In this document: piece after piece, positions 1-6,532 of the stretch
How the letters are laid out: each line of letters begins with the position of its first letter
Numbering within the stretch: position 1 is the stretch's first letter
Assembly: GCA_947441205.1 (NCBI GenBank)
Contig: CANETM010000092.1
Coordinates: 1 to 6,532 of the forward strand
Length of the DNA: 6,532 bases
From: Bacteroidota bacterium
GTDB taxonomy: Bacteria; Bacteroidota; Bacteroidia; Chitinophagales; Chitinophagaceae
Direction: 5' to 3'
The notes under the pieces: model-generated
Told to the model about the DNA's origin: nothing
The model's database searches: none
The model's input: the letters and a program-made list of their open reading frames with translations, nothing else
Position numbers and translations under genes: made by a program

Positions 1-211
1 ATAAAGATGTGTTTTCTTCAGTTTCTCTTTCATCCCTTTCAAGCCAATCTATTCCGTAATGACTCATTACGCGTGCAATTTGTCTGCCCATGTACCACTT
101 ATTAATACCGTTTGGGTCACCACTTTTTATACTATAACGATCCTGCCCAAATGAAAATATGGAAAGCGAAAGAAAAGTAAAAAGCAGTATACCAGGTTTT
201 AATATTCGCAT
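1..211 (-). CDS. Exported class I SAM-dependent methyltransferase, N-terminal fragment (cut by window edge)
   Basis: Reading the minus strand from the ATG at 211-209 gives an open frame of 70 codons that runs off the window at position 1, so only the N-terminus is present. Residues 1-23 (MRILKPGILLFTFLSLSIFS, then FGQ) form a typical signal peptide: a basic start, a hydrophobic core and a likely cleavage near FGQ/D. The next segment, with SGDPNGINKWYMGRQIA (about 30-46), VMSHYGIDWLERDERE and TEENTSL, matches from memory the conserved start of a family of predicted exported methyltransferases, in which a D-P-x-G-I-x-K-W/F-Y-M-G-R-x-I-A stretch and an acidic E-R-x-E-R-E-x-E-E stretch precede the SAM-binding Rossmann fold. 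The SAM-binding motifs themselves lie outside the window, so the activity is inferred from family resemblance and the substrate is unknown. The gene begins 40 bp after the TBDR stop on the same strand with no hairpin between, so co-transcription is plausible. Confidence 0.78.
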   Translation of the reverse strand, partial: MRILKPGILLFTFLSLSIFSFGQDRYSIKSGDPNGINKWYMGRQIARVMSHYGIDWLERDERETEENTSL

Positions 212-251
212 GGATATATTTAGATTTTTTTTAAAGAGATTTGTAAATGAT

Positions 252-2711
252 TTAAAATTCAATAATAAAGCCAATGGTTGGAATTAAAGTCCCTTCAGCG
301 TTTTCTAACAAAAAAGGGATTGCATTACTACCATTCATTTCAACTGGCTTCCCATTGGTGCTTAAGAAACTAGAATTATCGTCTTTTCTTTTAAAAGTAT
401 ACTGAGGTGATCCTGTGCTTTTGGATGCATAAAAGTTTTGAATGTCGATATAAAAATCAAAAGTGGTTTTTTTGTAGTTCCATTTTTTATCCAAACGAAG
501 GTCTCCAGAATGAAATGCTTTTAATCTTAAGGTATTGACTTGATCATAATCAAATACTCCTGACCCCAATGTTAAAAAATTCAATCTACTTTGCTCTAAA
601 TTAAAAGGGGTATATGGTGATTCACCTTGATACCTAAATTTAATACCAAGCTCCCAATTCTTTGGTAACTTATATCCTGCAGTAGCACTGATTAAATGCC
701 TATTATCCCAGCTTGCAGGTTTTAATATTTTATTAAGCCCTGAAAACTCACTCCAGTATAAAGTATAACTAAATACCCCAAAGAATTTTTCAGTCAATTT
801 TTGTTGCGCAAAAAATTCAAAACCATAGGCCCTTCCTATACCATCCTGTTGGATTGGCTCGTTGCCTATCGCGCCAAATTCAATCCCCTTATTTGCAAGA
901 CTAATTTTATCTAGTACACTAACTGGATAATTTTTATATCCTTTATAAAAGCCTTCAAATGTGAATCTTGTTGTACTAGATGGTAAATATTCAAACCCAG
1001 CAACATAGTGGTTAGACTGGATATACTTTCCTGGATTCGTTAATCCATTATTGGTATAAGCCAATTGTGTGTAACTAGGCAGTCGGTAATAGGTACCATA
1101 ACTAGCACTAAAATTCCAAGCATTGCTTAATGCATAACTTAAACTTATTCTTGGGCTTAATTGATCCAATGGATTTTGACTACTTGTAGAAAAACTATTG
1201 GCATCTGCTCTTAGTCCTGTGCTAACAGCTAAGCGATCGTCAAATAACCTAGTTCCCAATTGTACAAATCCGCCATACCTTAAAAAATCAACTCCAGTAT
1301 TGGTATTAAAAGTTATTGCGTTTTGTATTGTTACGCCGGCACTATCTTTTAAAGCTGGTCTAAATAATTGATAAAACGCATTGTCAAATTGAACATACTG
1401 CGCTACTAATCCATAACTCAAACTAATATTATTTTTATTTTTAGTAACGTCAAATCGCAATTTATTTTCTGTTTCATTGCTTCTAATTTGATACGTGCGC
1501 GATGCATCAGAAGGTTTTTCATTATCCTCGTATCTATCTGCTTGATTGTCTAATGTGTTTCTGCTAAGCGATAAGTTCCAATACCCATCTTGCACTAATT
1601 TTTTCAATGCAATACCAAGTGTATAGTTCCATTGATTCACCAATGGATTATTATTGATAGCAAATAATTTTTCGGGGGTCGCTTTTTTGGGTGCAGCCAA
1701 TCTAAATTCATCAATGGCTGCAAGTCCAAGAGTGGTGAGCGTAGTTTTTTCGTCAATTTTCGTAGTGGTCTTAAATTGATAATCCCAATAATTGGGACGT
1801 ATAGGCAAATCCAATGCTTGAAATAACAATTCTAAATAACTTCGTCTCACTGAGGCTAAAAAAGTTGTTTTTTTAGAAATGGGCCCATCTAAAGTTGCTG
1901 CAACTTCTGTACCACTCATTCTAAAATTTCCTTGTAATTTATTTGCGTTGCCATTCTTTTGACGAAACTGAAAAACACTACTCAATGCATTGTCATATCT
2001 AGCATCAAATGCAGAAGTGCTCAATTTGACATCCTGAATAAAACTCACGTTTAATATACCTTGAGGACCACCACCACTTCCTTGTGTACTAAAGTGATTA
2101 ATAATGGGTACTTCAATACCATCAAGATAAAAAACGTTTTCACTTGGTGCACCACCTCTAATGATAATATCGTTTCTAAAAGTACCGCCTGCGGCACCAC
2201 CACCCACACCTGGTAAAGATTGAATCACTTTACTAATATCAAAATTACCTCCTGGATTGGCTTTAATATCCTCGGCAGTCAATCTTTGAATACTTAATGG
2301 GCTCTCCAAAGTGGTAGCTTTTGCAGTATTTCTTCTACTTGTAACAGTAACTGAATTCAATACATTAATAGCAGGTTCGAGTTCAATGGTAAAGGTGTTT
2401 TCATTACCCGATGTCACTATGACGTTGGTCAGTAAATTATCTTGTATGCCAAGTCCAGAAATTTTAATGGCATAGGTCCCAGGTAAAAGACTTGTAAATC
2501 TGAATGCACCATTACTATCTGAAATCATTTTTTCGCCACTTGGAGTTAAAGACACCAAAAGCCCTGGCGCATTTTGCTGGGTTTTTCTATTCACTAAAAC
2601 ACCGCTGAGTTTACCAGTACTTTGAACCGTCCCTTGCGATATTGCTAAATCTGTACTAAAAACAACCAATAAACCTGCTAAAACGACTTTAAACCATTGC
2701 ATAAACTTCAT
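252..2711 (-). CDS. TonB-dependent outer-membrane receptor with N-terminal CPD-like domain
   Basis: This 819-residue protein should form a 22-strand outer-membrane barrel that imports a ligand using energy from TonB-ExbBD. A signal peptide covers about residues 1-26 (hydrophobic VVLAGLLVVF, cleavage near AIS/QG). Residues 34-112 are a CPD-like beta-sandwich (GKLSGVLVNRKT, DSNGAFRFTSLLPGTYAIKI), a Bacteroidota hallmark. The plug spans about 118-252, with SVTVTSRR at its start, a Gly-rich loop (GVGGGAAGG, 168-176), and the signature IIIRGGAPSENVFYLDGIEV near 182-201. The remainder is the barrel, ending in a terminal Phe (TIGFIIEF) as expected for BAM-mediated assembly. At 819 residues it is shorter than most SusC-type receptors (about 1000), and no SusD gene flanks it, so a polysaccharide-utilisation SusCD pair is unlikely. 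The ligand (siderophore, peptide, glycan or other) cannot be told from sequence. The start at 2711 fits the signal peptide, though Met4 is possible. A candidate promoter lies about 50-80 bp upstream. Confidence 0.95.
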   Translation of the reverse strand: MKFMQWFKVVLAGLLVVFSTDLAISQGTVQSTGKLSGVLVNRKTQQNAPGLLVSLTPSGEKMISDSNGAFRFTSLLPGTYAIKISGLGIQDNLLTNVIVTSGNENTFTIELEPAINVLNSVTVTSRRNTAKATTLESPLSIQRLTAEDIKANPGGNFDISKVIQSLPGVGGGAAGGTFRNDIIIRGGAPSENVFYLDGIEVPIINHFSTQGSGGGPQGILNVSFIQDVKLSTSAFDARYDNALSSVFQFRQKNGNANKLQGNFRMSGTEVAATLDGPISKKTTFLASVRRSYLELLFQALDLPIRPNYWDYQFKTTTKIDEKTTLTTLGLAAIDEFRLAAPKKATPEKLFAINNNPLVNQWNYTLGIALKKLVQDGYWNLSLSRNTLDNQADRYEDNEKPSDASRTYQIRSNETENKLRFDVTKNKNNISLSYGLVAQYVQFDNAFYQLFRPALKDSAGVTIQNAITFNTNTGVDFLRYGGFVQLGTRLFDDRLAVSTGLRADANSFSTSSQNPLDQLSPRISLSYALSNAWNFSASYGTYYRLPSYTQLAYTNNGLTNPGKYIQSNHYVAGFEYLPSSTTRFTFEGFYKGYKNYPVSVLDKISLANKGIEFGAIGNEPIQQDGIGRAYGFEFFAQQKLTEKFFGVFSYTLYWSEFSGLNKILKPASWDNRHLISATAGYKLPKNWELGIKFRYQGESPYTPFNLEQSRLNFLTLGSGVFDYDQVNTLRLKAFHSGDLRLDKKWNYKKTTFDFYIDIQNFYASKSTGSPQYTFKRKDDNSSFLSTNGKPVEMNGSNAIPFLLENAEGTLIPTIGFIIEF

Positions 2712-2756
2712 TTTTTGAATTCATATATAAAACAATGAATGCAAAGGTTTTGTTTA

Positions 2757-2795
2757 GTTTTTAGCTAAAATAAATTAGATCTTTTTTAGCAAAAT
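2757..2795. repeat. Two near-identical TTTT(A)GCTAAAAA repeats, one a perfect 12-bp palindrome
   Basis: TTTTAGCTAAAA at 2759-2770 is a perfect 12-bp palindrome. A near copy, TTTTTTAGCAAAA, lies at 2782-2794 and lacks only the central T. The two copies are about 24 bp apart, slightly over two helical turns, on the same face of the DNA within about 1-3 bp. They overlap the candidate -7 box and -33 box of the TBDR promoter respectively, which is the arrangement expected of repressor sites. It may also be chance in an AT-rich intergenic stretch; no regulator is recognised. Confidence 0.35.
2765..2793 (-). promoter_or_regulatory. Candidate Bacteroidota-type promoter for the TBDR gene
   Basis: On the minus strand, TTTG (2793-2790) is followed after 17 bp by TATTTTAG (2772-2765). 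These resemble the Bacteroidota -33 TTTG and -7 TAnnTTTG elements; the -7 box differs from consensus at one fixed base, and the spacing lies at the short end of what is described for the phylum. Transcription would start near 2758, giving a leader of about 45 nt before the ATG at 2711. A second partial match, AACCTTTG (2749-2742), is closer to the gene but has no good -33 partner. The call is based on pattern only; such short motifs arise easily in AT-rich DNA. Confidence 0.35.
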
Positions 2796-2901
2796 GGTTT
2801 AATCCCGTAAAATCAGTCAAGGCCATTAGGCACCCTTGTTGCACTTAAACGTTTAGTAGCCCCTACTCTCATATAAACTTTAGTCTGTTTTTAAAAATAA
2901 T

Positions 2902-4209
2902 TTAATCAATCAATAACTCTTTCAACTTTTTTCTTTGAATTTTTTTGATAGCCGACTCAATAGATTTTTCAGGTTCTATTATATTATATTCACCCCAGAA
3001 ATCTACGTCTGCAGCGTTAGGAATTTTATCAGACATGATTACATAGGGGCTTAATTTTTGAGTGTTCATTTGCGCCTTAATGTCTTGATTTTTCCAATCA
3101 GTATTAACCAATTCAAAAGTAGTATTATAGGTAGTATTAAATATCCATTTATTCCAATTTAATTTAAATGTAATATCTCCACGAGAATAAGAAAAAACCC
3201 ATTTATCATTTTGTTGTCGGTAATCAATCTGATAACTAACTTCTGTTGGGTAAATAACAGCTCCGTTTGGTTTTTTACGTGTAAAAATTAATCCCGCTTT
3301 GATTCTGTTTTCAACATTAAGGTGAAAGGTTGCACTAATGATAGCAAGACTTTTTGCGTCTATAAATAATTTTCCACTATACAGGGGATCAGGGTCTTCA
3401 AGGGATGATTTTTGTTTAAATGAGATAATTAAGACCTTCTTATCATTAATTTGGGTAACATCCTCATAGCGAAAATTATATAAATCAAATACATCCTCTG
3501 AAAATATATTACTCGGCTCTTTAATTAAATCAATGTATAAGACTGAGAAAAGACCTCCTTCTAATTTAAAGTTTACAGTGTCTAATTTAGTGTAATCAGC
3601 ATTTTTTCTACCCTTTAATATATTGACTTGGTCTTGCACAGCTAATGAAAAGGGCATTTTTTGAATGTCAACAATAGATTCTAAAACGGAGACATGAGTG
3701 CGTCTTTTTTTTATTGATTCTCGGTAAAAACCAATCATTTGAATAGCACTATCTCCATAATTTTTTGAACGGTTATTGAGTACATTTGAAAATATCTTAT
3801 TGGCATCCATCACATTTACAACTACATCATCGAGTATAAAATTGACCGGTTCTAAATACAATAAATTTTTTTCTTGCTTTAAGTCTTTGATTGAAATAAC
3901 TTTATCCTTATACCCTAAAAATGAAATAATAAGATTTGAGTTTAGTCTCTCTAAAGGTATTTTGATTAAAAATTTTCCTTCACTATTACTAATGGTAGAA
4001 ATATTTGATCCGGAAACTGTAAGGCTTGCAAAAGTTAGTTCATTCTTTGTTTTACTATCTAAAATAGTTCCTTTAAAATATTTATATGAACTAGAATCTG
4101 AATTGTTAATAGGATTTATTTGTGCTTTTGATTGAATTATAACATGAAAAAAGAAAAATAATCCCATTATGCATCTAAGATTAAATAGGTGAGATTTAAT
4201 TTTATTCAT
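2902..4209 (-). CDS. Secreted protein with CPD-like domain, function unknown
   Basis: This is a 435-residue protein. Residues 1-30 form a signal peptide (basic MNKIK, hydrophobic core IMGLFFFFHVII, cleavage near KA/Q); Met15 is an alternative start but would lose the basic segment. Residues about 45-122 are a CPD-like beta-sandwich: FKGTILDSKTKNELTFASL, then SNSEGKFLIKIP, ISFLGYKDKVI and LYLEP, followed by the usual linker LDDVVVNV. The rest (about 135-435) contains FYRESIKKRR (161-170), a strand-rich region (GKLFIDAKSLAIISATFHL, 279-297), and a tail FWGEYNIIEPEKSIESAIKKI (404-424), features that recall uncharacterised Bacteroidota proteins related to the DUF5686 group. No barrel-like C-terminus, catalytic motif or lipobox is visible, so it is most likely periplasmic or surface-attached. 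It sits between the GMC gene (110 bp upstream) and the TBDR gene (190 bp downstream) and appears to have its own promoter. Sampled lines of the gene average about 28% GC, against about 43% in the GMC gene and about 37% in the TBDR gene. It is not an enzyme annotation: the CPD-like fold is not a peptidase. Confidence 0.85.
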   Translation of the reverse strand: MNKIKSHLFNLRCIMGLFFFFHVIIQSKAQINPINNSDSSSYKYFKGTILDSKTKNELTFASLTVSGSNISTISNSEGKFLIKIPLERLNSNLIISFLGYKDKVISIKDLKQEKNLLYLEPVNFILDDVVVNVMDANKIFSNVLNNRSKNYGDSAIQMIGFYRESIKKRRTHVSVLESIVDIQKMPFSLAVQDQVNILKGRKNADYTKLDTVNFKLEGGLFSVLYIDLIKEPSNIFSEDVFDLYNFRYEDVTQINDKKVLIISFKQKSSLEDPDPLYSGKLFIDAKSLAIISATFHLNVENRIKAGLIFTRKKPNGAVIYPTEVSYQIDYRQQNDKWVFSYSRGDITFKLNWNKWIFNTTYNTTFELVNTDWKNQDIKAQMNTQKLSPYVIMSDKIPNAADVDFWGEYNIIEPEKSIESAIKKIQRKKLKELLID

Positions 4210-4248
4210 ACATATATAGATTTAATCATTTTAAAATAAATACGCTAT

Positions 4249-4277
4249 TAAAGTTAATCATTTTATAAGAATACAAA
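4249..4277 (-). promoter_or_regulatory. Candidate Bacteroidota-type promoter for the CPD-like gene
   Basis: On the minus strand, TTTG (4277-4274) is followed after 17 bp by TAACTTTA (4256-4249), which matches TAnnTTTG except for the final base. A start near 4242 would leave a leader of roughly 30-35 nt before the ATG at 4209. The element order and the 17-bp spacing are the same as in the candidate TBDR promoter, which gives slight mutual support. Its presence in the 110-bp gap suggests that the CPD-like gene is transcribed separately from the dehydrogenase pair. The call is motif-based only. Confidence 0.35.
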
Positions 4278-4319
4278 TAGGACCCATGATTTAACGTAAG
4301 TCCTTAGAAGTATTTCAAC

Positions 4320-6023
4320 TTATAAATTCCCCTTCTTTAATTCATTTACAGCATGGTCACAAGCCCTTGCTGTAAATGCCATGTATGTCAAGGAAGGGTT
4401 TTGACAAGCGCTTGAAGTCATAAAACCACCATCGGTAATAAATACATTCTTTACATCATGCATTTGGTTCCATTTGTTGAGAACTGAAGTCTTAGGGTCA
4501 TGTCCCATGCGGGCCGTACCCATTTCATGGATTCCCATTCCTGGGATTGCTGGTTCTTCAAACGACTTAACGTCTTTCATTCCAGCAGCTTCCAGAATTT
4601 CAGCTGCATCGTTTTTCATATCAATGCGCATTTTACGTTCGTTCTCACCAAACTCACAATCAATTGCCAGCAATGGAAGTCCCCATTTATCCTTCTTTGT
4701 TAAATCAAGGAAAGCATGGTTCTTAAATTCCGGTAAATGTTCACCAAAGGAACCCAGACCCATAGTCCATGGTCCAGGTTTTGTCATCTCCTCATTAAAG
4801 CCCTTACCAAATCCCATTTCAGGAATAGCTCTTTGCCATCCTGTACGACTTGCACTTCCACCATAATGGAAACCTCGCAGATAATCCCGCTCAGGTTTAT
4901 CCCCAAGGTTTCGATATCGTGGAATATAAATACCAATTGGTCGACGACCATAATAATATTTATCATCAAAACCTTCTGCCCTTCCGGAAGCTCCAATTTG
5001 AAAATGATGATCCATCAGGTTATGTCCCAATTGCCCGCTGCTGTTTCCCAAACCATTAGGGAAAGTATCTGAAGTGGAGTTCAATAGGATTTGAGTTGTA
5101 CCCAGTGTAGATGCATTCATGAAAATTACTTTTGCATTATAGGCTATGTGCTCATTGGTCTCTGAATCAATCACCATCACTCCTTTTGCCTTTCTAGTTT
5201 CTTTATCATAAAGCACCTCACTAACAATAGAATAAGGCCTAAGCGTAAGGTTACCAGTAGCCATCGCTGCTGGCAAGGTTGCTGATTGCGTACTGAAATA
5301 AGCTCCAAATGGGCATCCTCTGTCACAAAGATCTCTGTTTTGACAATTGCCCCTTCCATTATGTGGTATTGTCAAATTCGCCATCCGGTAAACGGTCATC
5401 ATCCGCTCTCTGCTATAATGCTTTTCGATTCGTTTTTTTACCTCCTTTTCAACACAATTCATTTCAAAGGGAGGAAGAAATATGCCATCGGGCAATTGTG
5501 CAAGCCCCTCATTTTGTCCGCTAATACCAGCGAATCGTTCTACATAATCATACCATGGTGAAATATCCTTATATCGTATAGGCCAGTCAACACCATAGCC
5601 ATCTTTAGCATTAGCAGAAAAATCCATCTCACTAAGCCGAAGGCAACCACGTCCCCAGGTAAGGGATCTTCCGCCAACATGATAGCCGCGATACCAGTCA
5701 AATCGTTTCACTTCGGTGTAGGGACAAGCCAAATCATCAACCCAAAATTTAGCATTAAACTCGCTATACTGACCGCCACGGGTTTGTACCGGATATTTGA
5801 TACGATCTTCAATAGAAATTCTTCCTCTATGTTTGAATTCCCATGGCTTCATCAAAGCAGTATCATAATCTTTTACATGCTCAACATTACGGCCACGTTC
5901 TAACATCAAAACTTTTAACCCCTTTTCTGTTAATTCTTTTGCGGCCCAACCACCACTAATTCCTGAACCAACTACTATGGCATCATAAGTATTTTGCTTC
6001 TCTGCTTTTATATTATTATTCAT
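4320..6023 (-). CDS. GMC-family FAD-dependent oxidoreductase, catalytic subunit of a sugar/polyol dehydrogenase
   Basis: This 567-residue flavoenzyme probably oxidises a sugar or polyol hydroxyl and passes electrons to a cytochrome or quinone rather than to oxygen. The FAD-binding Rossmann motif is VVGSGISGGWAA (GxGxxG at 19-24), with Glu42 of MLERGR placed to bind the ribose. YHVGGRSLTWGR (114-125) is the conserved GMC flavin-contact segment. Cys227, Cys233 and Cys237 in NCQNRDLCDRGCPFGAY form a C-x5-C-x3-C pattern like that preceding CPxGA in Fe-S-containing FAD glucose dehydrogenases. The C-terminus carries the GMC active-site pair His499 (GIHEMGTARMG) and Asn542 (ACQNPSLTYMA), 43 residues apart. 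It has no signal peptide, consistent with export as a folded hitchhiker on the small subunit encoded 31 bp upstream, whose stop codon precedes this ATG. An AAGAAAG sequence lies directly before the start. Family resemblance points to glucoside 3-dehydrogenase, gluconate 2-dehydrogenase or related enzymes; the exact substrate is not determined by sequence. Length is normal for the family. Confidence 0.93.
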   Translation of the reverse strand: MNNNIKAEKQNTYDAIVVGSGISGGWAAKELTEKGLKVLMLERGRNVEHVKDYDTALMKPWEFKHRGRISIEDRIKYPVQTRGGQYSEFNAKFWVDDLACPYTEVKRFDWYRGYHVGGRSLTWGRGCLRLSEMDFSANAKDGYGVDWPIRYKDISPWYDYVERFAGISGQNEGLAQLPDGIFLPPFEMNCVEKEVKKRIEKHYSRERMMTVYRMANLTIPHNGRGNCQNRDLCDRGCPFGAYFSTQSATLPAAMATGNLTLRPYSIVSEVLYDKETRKAKGVMVIDSETNEHIAYNAKVIFMNASTLGTTQILLNSTSDTFPNGLGNSSGQLGHNLMDHHFQIGASGRAEGFDDKYYYGRRPIGIYIPRYRNLGDKPERDYLRGFHYGGSASRTGWQRAIPEMGFGKGFNEEMTKPGPWTMGLGSFGEHLPEFKNHAFLDLTKKDKWGLPLLAIDCEFGENERKMRIDMKNDAAEILEAAGMKDVKSFEEPAIPGMGIHEMGTARMGHDPKTSVLNKWNQMHDVKNVFITDGGFMTSSACQNPSLTYMAFTARACDHAVNELKKGNL

Positions 6024-6054
6024 CTTTCTTATAAAATATTATATAAATAAATAA

Positions 6055-6532
6055 CTAGGTAGCCCATGCTTTTTGTCCTGGTTGCAAGGGAATGCAGGCT
6101 TCATACCTGCCTGGTATATGAACATATCTTAAAGCTTTTGTAGCTCCAATTTCCGAAGTATAATAACCTAGGCAGGTGAGTTCATAAATAAGCTGGAAGA
6201 ATTGTGAAGGACTGTCTCCGGCGGTTATTTGCGTTTGGGCTTCCGCTTTGAATAATTTAAATATCTCTTCTCGCTCCTTTAGCGTTAATGAAATAAATAA
6301 TTTATTATACTTGCCTTTTGAGACTTCATCAACTTTCATTAACCCATCCGCAAATTGCTTTTGAACATCTGCAGTATAACAATCCTTAATCATTAACACT
6401 ATAAAAGGCCCAAGGCCTGCAGCTTTAGCACCTGGCACACCATTATTGTCAGGGATAAGTGTATCGGCGATTTCAGCAATAAGCGATTCTTTTGATGCTA
6501 TCGATTCAACATCACTTACAAATGCCTGATTC
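6055..6532 (-). CDS. Gluconate 2-dehydrogenase subunit 3 family protein, small subunit (5' end outside window)
   Basis: The minus-strand frame is open from the window edge to the TAG at 6057-6055, giving 158 visible C-terminal residues. A GTG at 6438 could be read as a start, but homology-like sequence continues upstream of it (ESLIAEIADTLIPDNNGVPG), so it is internal and the gene is truncated by the window. The sequence has the family's marks: a helical stretch into D-T-L-I-P followed by VPGAKAAGLGPFI, a mid-region FFQLIYELTCLGYYTSEIGA, and the C-terminal PGRYEACIPLQPGQKAWAT. Members of this family (PF13618) are the small, chaperone-like subunits of GMC dehydrogenase complexes, usually carrying a twin-arginine signal that exports the signal-less large subunit. 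That signal would lie beyond position 6532 and cannot be checked here. The GMC gene starts 31 bp downstream, so the pair is almost certainly one operon and one complex. Confidence 0.93.
   Translation of the reverse strand, partial: NQAFVSDVESIASKESLIAEIADTLIPDNNGVPGAKAAGLGPFIVLMIKDCYTADVQKQFADGLMKVDEVSKGKYNKLFISLTLKEREEIFKLFKAEAQTQITAGDSPSQFFQLIYELTCLGYYTSEIGATKALRYVHIPGRYEACIPLQPGQKAWAT

Noticed and set aside
252..2711. SusC of a polysaccharide-utilisation locus
   Set aside because: The receptor is shorter than usual SusC proteins and neither neighbour is SusD-like or a glycoside hydrolase; kept as a general TonB-dependent receptor.
2846..2867. Palindrome TAAACGTTTA (2846-2855) next to a small hairpin AGTAG-CCC-CTACT (2855-2867)
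   Set aside because: Both are short and no T-tract follows on the minus strand; they could be a weak terminator remnant for the CPD-like gene, but chance explains them as well.
3776..4135. Plus-strand open frame of 119 codons inside the CPD-like gene
   Set aside because: It lies entirely opposite a well-supported gene, and its translation shows no recognisable domain; a shadow of the AT-rich coding strand.
2902..4209. Carboxypeptidase enzyme
   Set aside because: The similarity is only to the non-catalytic regulatory-like beta-sandwich; no zinc-binding HxxE...H peptidase motif is seen.
4279..4304. Inverted repeat AGGAC / GTCCT downstream of the GMC stop as a possible terminator
   Set aside because: The stem is only 5 bp with a 16-nt loop and is followed by a mixed ATTTGTATTCTT rather than a clean T-run; too weak to call.
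4474..5561. Several plus-strand open frames opposite the GMC gene
   Set aside because: They overlap one another and a strongly conserved enzyme, and their translations are low in family-like motifs; treated as shadow frames.

Overview
The window looks like a piece of a Bacteroidota chromosome, probably from the Chitinophagia/Sphingobacteriia side. The support is an AT-rich composition, A-rich leaders without clear Shine-Dalgarno sites, a TonB-dependent receptor (TBDR) with the N-terminal carboxypeptidase-regulatory-like (CPD) domain typical of this phylum, a second secreted CPD-like protein, and promoter-like sequences close to the Bacteroidota TTTG / TAnnTTTG pattern. All five supported genes lie on the minus strand, so transcription runs from position 6532 towards position 1. 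The first and last genes are cut by the window edges.

In transcription order: (i) 6532-6055 is the small subunit of a membrane or periplasmic sugar/polyol dehydrogenase (gluconate 2-dehydrogenase subunit 3 family, N-terminus outside the window). (ii) 31 bp downstream, 6023-4320 is its FAD-dependent GMC-family catalytic partner, with a Rossmann GxGxxG, a three-cysteine cluster that could bind an Fe-S centre, and a C-terminal His/Asn catalytic pair. Together they resemble the glucoside 3-dehydrogenase / gluconate dehydrogenase type of complex, in which the small subunit normally carries the export signal and a cytochrome c accepts the electrons. No cytochrome gene is in view. (iii) After a 110-bp gap holding a candidate promoter, 4209-2902 encodes a secreted CPD-like protein of unknown function in distinctly more AT-rich DNA. 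(iv) After a 190-bp gap with a second candidate promoter and an unusual pair of TTTTAGCTAAAA-like repeats, 2711-252 encodes an 819-residue TBDR with no SusD partner in view. (v) 40 bp further on, 211-1 is the start of an apparently exported class I SAM-dependent methyltransferase.

The dehydrogenase pair is almost certainly one operon, and the TBDR plus methyltransferase may be another. The CPD-like gene seems to have its own promoter. Nothing in the sequence proves that the dehydrogenase and the TBDR act in one pathway, although outer-membrane uptake followed by periplasmic sugar oxidation would be coherent. I see no RNA genes, CRISPR arrays, insertion sequences or convincing intrinsic terminators. 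No clearly new system is evident. The most notable points are the possibly Fe-S-containing GMC enzyme, the exported methyltransferase, the composition break over the CPD-like gene and the repeat pair at the TBDR promoter.
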